This document shows positions 57,997 through 64,000 of a stretch of DNA of 64,000 bases, piece by piece (positions within the stretch are counted from its first letter, which is position 1; every line of letters starts with the position of its first letter). The DNA comes from Sedimentisphaerales bacterium. Lineage in GTDB: Bacteria; Planctomycetota; Phycisphaerae; Sedimentisphaerales; SG8-4. The translations under genes were made by a program, and so were the position numbers. The notes beneath the pieces were generated by a model. The model did no database searches. It was given only the letters and a program-made list of their open reading frames with translations, and was not told where the DNA came from. The stretch spans positions 14,169-78,168 of the forward strand of contig JAFGJR010000006.1 of assembly GCA_016928975.1 (NCBI GenBank), read 5' to 3'.

Positions 57997-58824
57997 ATGC
58001 CAGCGAGAATACTCCCCGTTCTGTTGATTTCGGTCGCGTGGTGCCGGCCGGGTCTCTCACAAGCGGCGGCACCACGTTCCCATCACGCCGGGCAGGACTG
58101 TCTGGCGTGCCATAGCGGGCTCAAGCTGGGCGGAACGGTGTTTGCAGACGGCAGCGGGATGAGTCGGATGGCCGGGGTCCCGCTGCAAATGCTCAATACG
58201 GCCGGCGGGGTGGTGCTGTCGTCCAATGCCGCTGGCAACGTGGCCGCCTCGGATGTCCCGGACGGAAGCTACCTGATCCAACTCGGCGACATCTCCAGCA
58301 TCCGGATGTGGAAGACCCACGACTGTTTCGCCGGTTTGCCGGTGATCAATCGCGGCTTCGGCGGTTCGCACATCTCGGACAACATCTGCTTTGCCGATCG
58401 TCTCGTGCTTGCCTACAAGCCCCGGCTGGTGGTCTTCTACGCAGGGGACAACGACGTCGCCGCTGGCAAGTCTGCCCAGCGCGTTCTCGACGACTATCGC
58501 AGGTTCGTGCGCATCGTCCTCGTGAAGCTGCCGGAGACCCGCATCGTGTTCATCTCGATCAAGCCAAGCGAGTCGCGCTGGTCCCTCTGGCCCCAGGCGA
58601 AAGAAGCGAACGAGCTTGTGCGAGACCTGTGTCGGGAGGACGACCACCTGTTCTACGCCGATCTGGCGACGCCTTTGCTCGGTCCCGACGGCAAGCCTCG
58701 CAACGATCTGTTCCTCGGCGACGAGCTGCATTTGAACGCCGCCGGCTACGAGATCTGGACGAAGGCGCTCACGCCGCTCCTGCGGAAGGCCCTGGCGTCA
58801 CGCGACGATCCCAAGTCGCCGTGA
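57997..58824 (+). CDS. SGNH-hydrolase-like protein with CXXCH N-terminus
   Basis: ATG 57997 follows GAGGTGGTGAG and gives 275 residues. After a signal peptide there is CLACH (about 35-39), a haem-c motif, then a short beta-rich stretch (GTVFADGSGM to NVAASDVPDG). From about residue 103 it matches SGNH hydrolases: SSIRMWK (Ser nucleophile region), VINRGFGGSHISDN, VVFYAGDNDVAAGK and the C-terminal DELHLNAAGYEIW with the Asp/His pair. The junction reads LGDISSIRMW where the family has a Gly-Ser-Ser-Ser-type block, so two gene ends may have been fused by a deletion. Confidence 0.78.
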   Translation: MPARILPVLLISVAWCRPGLSQAAAPRSHHAGQDCLACHSGLKLGGTVFADGSGMSRMAGVPLQMLNTAGGVVLSSNAAGNVAASDVPDGSYLIQLGDISSIRMWKTHDCFAGLPVINRGFGGSHISDNICFADRLVLAYKPRLVVFYAGDNDVAAGKSAQRVLDDYRRFVRIVLVKLPETRIVFISIKPSESRWSLWPQAKEANELVRDLCREDDHLFYADLATPLLGPDGKPRNDLFLGDELHLNAAGYEIWTKALTPLLRKALASRDDPKSP

Positions 58825-58850
58825 TGACACAACAGGTCAGATAATAACCC

Positions 58851-58876
58851 TTGCCGTGAGGCGTGCGGCAATTTCT
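58851..58876 (+). terminator. Terminator after the SGNH gene
   Basis: TTGCCG (58851-58856) pairs with CGGCAA (58866-58871), followed by TTTCTT. It is a short but plausible rho-independent terminator. Confidence 0.6.
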
Positions 58877-58885
58877 TACTATTGC

Positions 58886-58914
58886 TTGCAACGGAGCGGG
58901 GGATGGGCTATAAT
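58886..58914 (+). promoter_or_regulatory. Strong sigma-70-type promoter for the prepilin-like gene
   Basis: TTGCAA (58886-58891) and a perfect TATAAT (58909-58914) are exactly 17 nt apart, about 80 nt before ATG 58996 and just after the preceding terminator. Confidence 0.8.
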
Positions 58915-58995
58915 AGCAGGACCGACGCAGAGTCCGCCTGGTACTATTTGGTGATGCAGCACGTGAGAAGCTTTCATTGGAGAACGGAGAGCGTC

Positions 58996-59778
58996 ATGGC
59001 CCACCAGTCAAGAGCGTTCACGCTGATCGAACTGCTCGTTGTCATCGCGATAATCGCGTTGCTGATGTCGATTCTGATGCCGGCTCTGAGTCGAGCCAAG
59101 GAACAGGCGCGGGATCAGGCGTGCCGGGGGAACTTGAAGAGCATCGGCGTGGGCGTCCTGATGTATCTGCAAGACAGCGATTTTGTGATGCCCGACCTCC
59201 ACGCGGACCCGGCGACCAATCAGGTCAACGGCCACCTGTGGGAGGATACGGCCGGCAACATGCTCAACTGGGACGCCGACCGTTCCTACTGGGGCATCAT
59301 CTTCTTCAACCAGATCAAGGAGAGGAAGGTCTTCGGCTGCCCGTCATTCCGCAACTACGGCGAGATGATCGCCAAAGACATGCTCTATGGCGGCGATCCC
59401 AAGCTCATCTTCACCTCCGCGTACGGCATCAACGGCTGGCTAACCAAGGAAAACACCGTTCGTATGCCACGCCATGCCGAGGTCGTCGTGGCGCACGATC
59501 ACGTCGAGCCGAGGTTCGAAAACGGGAATGCCGCCGGCAATTCGGATGCCGTCTTCGCGAGTCCCAACGGCATCAACCTGACGCATTATCGTCAGGGCGG
59601 CGGTCGTGCGAATTGGTATCGTGGAATCTTCCGCCATAACGTGCGCCTGCGCAACCAGTTCGAGACGGGAGGGAGCGTGAACGTCCTGTGGTTGGACGGG
59701 CATATCAGCACAATCCAGGAGACCACGGGGGAAGGCGTGCTCAAGCGCTGGTTTGACCCGCTGAACAAGCACCCGTAG
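58996..59778 (+). CDS. Prepilin-like protein with C-terminal H-X9-DG-type domain
   Basis: ATG 58996 follows GGAGAG. Residues 7-29 are a type IV pilin leader and helix ([20 protein letters not shown], cleaved before F). The C-terminal end has [12 protein letters not shown], the motif of the planctomycete H-X9-DG prepilin-like family, present in many copies per genome. Length 260. These proteins are exported and processed by prepilin peptidase; their role is uncertain, perhaps pseudopilins of type II secretion. No secretion genes lie next to it. Confidence 0.92.
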   Translation: MAHQSRAFTLIELLVVIAIIALLMSILMPALSRAKEQARDQACRGNLKSIGVGVLMYLQDSDFVMPDLHADPATNQVNGHLWEDTAGNMLNWDADRSYWGIIFFNQIKERKVFGCPSFRNYGEMIAKDMLYGGDPKLIFTSAYGINGWLTKENTVRMPRHAEVVVAHDHVEPRFENGNAAGNSDAVFASPNGINLTHYRQGGGRANWYRGIFRHNVRLRNQFETGGSVNVLWLDGHISTIQETTGEGVLKRWFDPLNKHP

Positions 59779-59886
59779 TCCGGGTGGTCTCTCAGAAATA
59801 CAGCAAGTCCGTCGCAACCCCTCTGGCCTTCTGGTATCCTGTGCACACTGCTTGACATTCATGGATTGACTTGTGTGGAGACAAGG

Positions 59887-61644
59887 ATGAAAGCCGTCTT
59901 GGCGTCATTGCTGCTCGTGGTTCTCTTCTCGACCACTGTTTTCGCGGCACAGCCGGCGGAACTGCGCGGGATCTGGATGCACGCGACGTCGATCAAGACG
60001 CCCGCCGAGGCGGATGCGGCCATCGCGAAAATCGAACGAGCCCATCTCAACGCGGTCTTCCTGCTCGTGTGGTACTGGGGCGGCCAGGCATTCTTCCAGA
60101 GCAGCCTGTGTCCGATGGGTGAAGGGGTCCAGCCGGGCTATGACCCGCTCGGATACATGGTCGAGCAATGTCACAAGCGCGGCATCCAGATCCACGCGTG
60201 GTTCGTGAATGGCGCCTACGGCACGAGCGAGCCCGGATACATCCTCAGCAGGCGTCCGGACTGGGGCGTCAAAGACGGGACGGGCTGGACGAACTGGTAC
60301 GACTTCGGCAAGCCGGAGGTACGCCGCTTCCAGAGCGACCTGATGATCGAGTGCTTGGTGCGCTACGACCTGGACGGCATCCACTTCGACTATATTCGTT
60401 ACGGCCCCCACCAGTGCTATTGCGATCATTGCCAGCGCGAGTTCGCCGCGCGATATGGCGACCAGCCCCTGACCGACGAGCAGCAGAAGACCTTTCCCAT
60501 CGGTGCCGGCATCGCGGCCAACCCCCTGATCGCCCCGAGCACGGCGACGATCCTGGCGACACTGTCCGATGGGACGCCCGCCATTGCGTCAAACGTGCTG
60601 GGCAAAGGCCAGGTGCTGTTGCTGAACTGGCACGCCGAGACGGAAATGTCGCCGGCCGTGGCGGAGACGGTCCGACTCCTGCTCGGCATCTGGACCGTCG
60701 GCGGCAGCGCACCGATCCACCTGCTCACGACGGAGCAGAACCGCGCCGAGTACGGGCTGGATTCCCTGGAGGCGGCTCGTGCCTCGCTTCGCCGGCTGGG
60801 CTACCCGGCGCAAATGATCCTGCCCGAGCAGATCAACGCGTTGCCCGCCGATTCGACGATCGTCCTGCCGGCCGTGTACCTCATCCCGTTCCAGGCGTCG
60901 CGGGACCTGGAGCAGTTCGTCAAGAGGGGCGGCCGGATGCTCATCATCGACGGCCCCACCAAGTCCATCACGCTCGGCCCGATCCAGCACATCACCGGCT
61001 TCACCCGGGCCGGCCGCTATATCCGTCGCGACGACGTGATCCAGTCCACCGGGCGCAGCCCGCTGGTTCCCAGGGGAAAGCATCAGATCGACGTCACGCA
61101 CTGGAAGTACCGCATGAAGCGATGGGCCGAGTATCGCAAGGCGGACATCACCGAACTGGTCCGCGACGTGTACAGCCTCGCCAAGAAGTACAAGCCCAAA
61201 GCCCAGGTGACCGCCGCCGTCTTCCCCTCGCTCGAAGCCGCCGACTCGGTCTACCAGGATTGGCCTCGCTGGCTCCGCGATGACACGATCGACTACGTGA
61301 TCCCGATGGCCTACACGGACAACACGATCGAGTTGCAGCAGCAGATCGCCCGCTGGAAGACTGTGGACCGCCACCTGGACCGGATCGTCCCCGGCCTGTC
61401 GATCTACCGGCAGATCGACGGCAAGACCGTCACTCGCCAGCTCGACCTGATCCGCCGCCAGCAGCGCCTCTGTCGCAAAGAGGGCGCCCACGGAAACATG
61501 TATTTCTCCCTCCAGTACCTAAACGACCCCTTGATCGACCTCTTCCGCAAGGAGTTCTACCCGACCGAAGCCCCCGCCTATGCCCCGCCCGACCGCAAGT
61601 CCCCGCCCCCGTCCAAACCGCCGGCGGAGACATCTGAGTCCTAA
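59887..61644 (+). CDS. Secreted GH10-like (GHL10/DUF187) protein with amidotransferase-like insert
   Basis: ATG 59887 gives 585 residues with a signal peptide (VLASLLLVVLFSTTVFA, about 4-20). The GHL10 features are RGIWMHATSIKT near the start and LDGIHFDYIRYGPHQCYC (about 160-177), and the barrel ends with DYVIPMAYTDNTIE. Residues about 210-370 (TPAIASNVLGKGQVLLLNW, QFVKRGGRMLIIDGPTKS) look like a class I glutamine amidotransferase-like domain inserted in the barrel. Such proteins are thought to act on cell-wall or extracellular glycans. The C-terminus is Pro-rich. Confidence 0.85.
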   Translation: MKAVLASLLLVVLFSTTVFAAQPAELRGIWMHATSIKTPAEADAAIAKIERAHLNAVFLLVWYWGGQAFFQSSLCPMGEGVQPGYDPLGYMVEQCHKRGIQIHAWFVNGAYGTSEPGYILSRRPDWGVKDGTGWTNWYDFGKPEVRRFQSDLMIECLVRYDLDGIHFDYIRYGPHQCYCDHCQREFAARYGDQPLTDEQQKTFPIGAGIAANPLIAPSTATILATLSDGTPAIASNVLGKGQVLLLNWHAETEMSPAVAETVRLLLGIWTVGGSAPIHLLTTEQNRAEYGLDSLEAARASLRRLGYPAQMILPEQINALPADSTIVLPAVYLIPFQASRDLEQFVKRGGRMLIIDGPTKSITLGPIQHITGFTRAGRYIRRDDVIQSTGRSPLVPRGKHQIDVTHWKYRMKRWAEYRKADITELVRDVYSLAKKYKPKAQVTAAVFPSLEAADSVYQDWPRWLRDDTIDYVIPMAYTDNTIELQQQIARWKTVDRHLDRIVPGLSIYRQIDGKTVTRQLDLIRRQQRLCRKEGAHGNMYFSLQYLNDPLIDLFRKEFYPTEAPAYAPPDRKSPPPSKPPAETSES

Positions 61645-61802
61645 ACCCGAAGCCCGAAGGCAGGCCACTGACGCAACCGCCGGCCAATCGCGATATGACT
61701 TGTGGGATATAGGCAGATGATGGGATGGGTGTGCTCCCGAACATGCTGCCAAACAGATCGCGACGATCACAGAGATGTTGGCGAGGCTCAAATCATGCCG
61801 GA

Positions 61803-63503
61803 TCAGGTGGCTTCGGGGGCGCCTTGCGGTGTGGGTAGGATGACCGACTCGGCGCGTCGGCCGAGGGCGAGCAGGGCGGCGAGGATCACGATCGCAGAGA
61901 GGGCGAGGCTCCAGCGGGGGTTCAGGCCGAGGGCGCTGGGCGTGTAAGCGCAGAGCATCACGACGGCGGCGACGAGGGCGCTGTAGGGTAACTGGGTTCG
62001 TGTGTGCAGGATGAGGTCACAGGAGCTGGCGGTGGCGCTGAGAATCGTGGTATCGGAGATGGGGGAGCAATGATCACCGAAGATGGCGCCGTCGAGCACG
62101 GCCGCGAGGCAGATGACCGTCGTTGGGCCGTACGCGTTGCCGTCGAGGGCGTAGGCAATGGGGATTGCGGTCGGGATCAGGATGGCCATCGTGCCGTAGC
62201 TGGTCCCGGTGGCGAACGAGGTCACGCAGGCGACGAGGAACACCAGGGGCGGGAAGCAATAGGGCGGAAGCCGGCCCGCCAGCAGCCCGGTCAGGAATTG
62301 ACCGGTCTTCAGCTCCTGGCAACAGTCCTTCAACGACCATGCGAGGATCAGGATCACACAGGGCAGGATCGCCCGCCTGACGCCACGATAGATGCATCCA
62401 GGCACAACAGAGGCACGCAACGCGCCGGCCAGGCCGCCGGAGAGAATGGCGAGCATCGTGCCGAACAGGGCCGCACAGACGAGAATCTGCTGACTGTGTC
62501 TCGCAGCGCCGATCACTCCTTGCCAGTACGTCGGGCTCAGCAGTGACCCGGCGCCGGCGAGCGTGGCCGGACCGTCGCCGTCGATCCACAGGCCTGTCAG
62601 GTGGAACAGGATCAGCCCGGCTAACGGCAGCAGGGCGGTGATCGCCTTGCCGGTCGGGCGGGAGGTCGCAGCGGCTTTCGGATCGCCGTCCAGTGTGCCG
62701 GTGGCGCGGGCCTGCTCCTCTGCCGTGCGCATGGGTCCGAAGTCACGACCGGCGATGATGTGGGCGTATATGAATCCGAGCATGAGCAGGCAGTAGAATC
62801 GGTAGCTCAGAGCGTCGAAGAACATGGCGTAGCCGCTCTTGCCCAGCCCGAGCTGGTCGCTCACGCCGGCAAACAGGCCTGTCTCATAGATGATCCACGT
62901 GCTGATGAGCGCCAGGCCCGAGATCGGGGCGCTCGTGGCATCGACAAGGAACGCGAGCTTGGCCCGGCTGATCCGAAAGCGGTCGGTGATCGGCTGCATC
63001 ATGGAGCCGACGATGATCGAGCTGGCGTAGTCGTCGATGAAGCAGAGCACGCCCATCGTGGCGGTGGCCAACTGCGCCGACTTGCTACTGCGGACGCGTC
63101 TCATCAGCCAGGTGACGATGCCCCGGAATCCGCCGGCGGCGATGACGATCTCCACCATCGTGAAGATCGGGGCGACAAACGCGAGCGTGAGCAGGCTCCT
63201 CTTGTTCGTGGCCGTGGCAAGAACAAGGGAGATGGTGCTTCCGAGGCCGGTTGCCCAGGTGTCGAGACGGTGGGGTGCGGCACAGATCGAGGTCAGCAGC
63301 CCTCCTGCGATCACCGCGGCGCCAAGGCTGAAAAGGACCTTCCTCGTCAAAAAGGCGAGCGTGATCGCCAGCAGCGGGGGAACGACGCTGTACCACCGAG
63401 CCTGAGAGTCCACGCCGGCGCCGCCGAATGACGCCGCCAGCGCACACAGCGCCGCGAAAATCACCCCTGCTCCCACCAGCTTTTTCTGATTGGCTGCCTT
63501 CAA
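61803..63503 (-). CDS. NhaC-family Na+/H+ antiporter-like transporter
   Basis: The 566-residue product has about a dozen hydrophobic segments and the NhaC signature AIFGDHCSPISDTTILSA near the C-terminus, plus FCIDDYASSIIVGSMM-like (here VLCFIDDYASSIIVGSMM) and VACVTSFATGTSYGTMAILI. Family members exchange Na+ for H+ or carry organic acids and amino acids such as malate or lactate, so the substrate is open. It stands alone on the minus strand, convergent with the GH10-like gene. Confidence 0.9.
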   Translation of the reverse strand: MKAANQKKLVGAGVIFAALCALAASFGGAGVDSQARWYSVVPPLLAITLAFLTRKVLFSLGAAVIAGGLLTSICAAPHRLDTWATGLGSTISLVLATATNKRSLLTLAFVAPIFTMVEIVIAAGGFRGIVTWLMRRVRSSKSAQLATATMGVLCFIDDYASSIIVGSMMQPITDRFRISRAKLAFLVDATSAPISGLALISTWIIYETGLFAGVSDQLGLGKSGYAMFFDALSYRFYCLLMLGFIYAHIIAGRDFGPMRTAEEQARATGTLDGDPKAAATSRPTGKAITALLPLAGLILFHLTGLWIDGDGPATLAGAGSLLSPTYWQGVIGAARHSQQILVCAALFGTMLAILSGGLAGALRASVVPGCIYRGVRRAILPCVILILAWSLKDCCQELKTGQFLTGLLAGRLPPYCFPPLVFLVACVTSFATGTSYGTMAILIPTAIPIAYALDGNAYGPTTVICLAAVLDGAIFGDHCSPISDTTILSATASSCDLILHTRTQLPYSALVAAVVMLCAYTPSALGLNPRWSLALSAIVILAALLALGRRAESVILPTPQGAPEAT

Positions 63504-63832
63504 CGAGCGTTCAACCGACTATTCCGCGTTCCATCGCGCACGACCGACTTCCAACGGTCCATACCGCACGGATTCTGCCGAAATCGCCGGGGAAAGCAAG
63601 TCTGAATCCATGTGGATTCAGCTTCGTTCGGCCCCGCGTCCCGCAGTGTGTCTCATGTGGCCAGGTGTCTAACGTGGCTTGCCAGTACTGAAATCTGCGT
63701 TCTTGCTTGCGATTCACATCGGGAAGTGGTAGAAGACTGCCTCTGGTATCCGTGGAAACTGAGCCGATGCTGCCCCGCAGGATGGCGAGGGCGCGTCCAG
63801 CACTCCAGGATAGGGATCGGGGAGAACAGAAG
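63504..63832. other. Divergent intergenic region
   Basis: About 330 nt separate the antiporter from the lipoprotein gene on the other strand. Promoters for both should be here, but I found no hexamer pair worth calling. No open frame in it has support. Confidence 0.4.
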
Positions 63833-64000
63833 ATGAGAATGGTTTTGCTCGCGTTGCTCGTGACAACGGTGGTTGCCGGCTGCGCCAGTATGGACCGGAA
63901 TGGTCTGATCGCCGCCGGATATAGTGCGCGGTATGTCGACGGATACGTGGACGGCTACACCACGGGCTGTCATACCGTCGGTCATCCCTTTTGCCGGTTC
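63833..64000 (+). CDS. Small lipoprotein, cut by the window end
   Basis: ATG 63833 is preceded by GGGGAGAACAGAAG. The 56 visible residues start with a lipoprotein signal peptide MRMVLLALLVTTVVAGC (lipobox VAGC, Cys at 17). The next part has a tandem YVDGYVDGYTTG. The gene continues past the window. No function can be assigned. Confidence 0.8.
   Translation, partial: MRMVLLALLVTTVVAGCASMDRNGLIAAGYSARYVDGYVDGYTTGCHTVGHPFCRF

Overview
The window looks like a chromosomal piece of a planctomycete, most likely class Phycisphaerae. This is inferred from the mix of genes: a prepilin-like protein with the [17 protein letters not shown] leader and a C-terminal LWLDGH motif, a VPAP-type PEP-CTERM protein, a DUF6057-like membrane protein, many secreted glycoside-hydrolase-like proteins, and ribosomal proteins with lineage-specific extensions. 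The DNA is GC-rich by eye. No rRNA gene, CRISPR array or insertion sequence was seen.

Region 1 (1-29.8 kb, all plus strand) is the fused translation and transcription supercluster: rplJ-rplL-rpoB-rpoC, rpsL-rpsG-fusA, and an uninterrupted S10-spc-alpha run from rpsJ to rplQ that includes secY, adk, map, infA and a short rpmJ. No tuf gene lies between fusA and rpsJ. Intrinsic terminators follow rpsG and fusA, and rpsJ has its own promoter and a leader of about 400 nt. A HIT-family hydrolase follows rplQ. Then come an initiator tRNA with an unusual C33 and a strong terminator.

Region 2 (30-44.5 kb) is accessory. Two secreted proteins lie between a hairpin at the tRNA terminator and a degenerate second copy of it. 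A minus-strand operon follows (38.57 to 33.42 kb): two WXG100-like proteins, a coiled-coil protein and a 1323-residue EssC-like FtsK/SpoIIIE ATPase, together a minimal type-VII-secretion-like module. Next are decayed polysaccharide-degradation genes (a frameshifted agarase-like start and a 52-residue esterase remnant), a secreted TIM-barrel protein, and an overlapping pair made of a DUF6057-like membrane protein and a PD40 beta-propeller protein with a CXXCH haem motif.

Region 3 (44.6-56.7 kb) is the most interesting part, an apparent RiPP gene cluster in two divergent arms. The plus arm starts with a 52-residue precursor candidate whose C-terminus is CLWSLYYASLYYSY. It continues with two HPr-kinase-like proteins, a radical SAM/SPASM protein, a lasso-B2-like transglutaminase-fold leader peptidase and two more radical SAM proteins, mostly joined by 4-13 nt overlaps. 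The minus arm encodes an ABC exporter, a nucleotidyltransferase-like protein, a PqqD-like recognition protein, a radical SAM protein, and a paralogue of it that has lost all three cluster-binding cysteines. No lasso cyclase is present, so this does not fit a standard lasso, sactipeptide or PQQ layout.

Region 4 (56.7-64 kb) holds a PEP-CTERM-type protein, an SGNH hydrolase with a CXXCH N-terminus, a prepilin-like H-X9-DG protein with a very good sigma-70-type promoter, a secreted GH10-like protein with an inserted amidotransferase-like domain, an NhaC-type antiporter on the minus strand, and the start of a lipoprotein cut by the window end.
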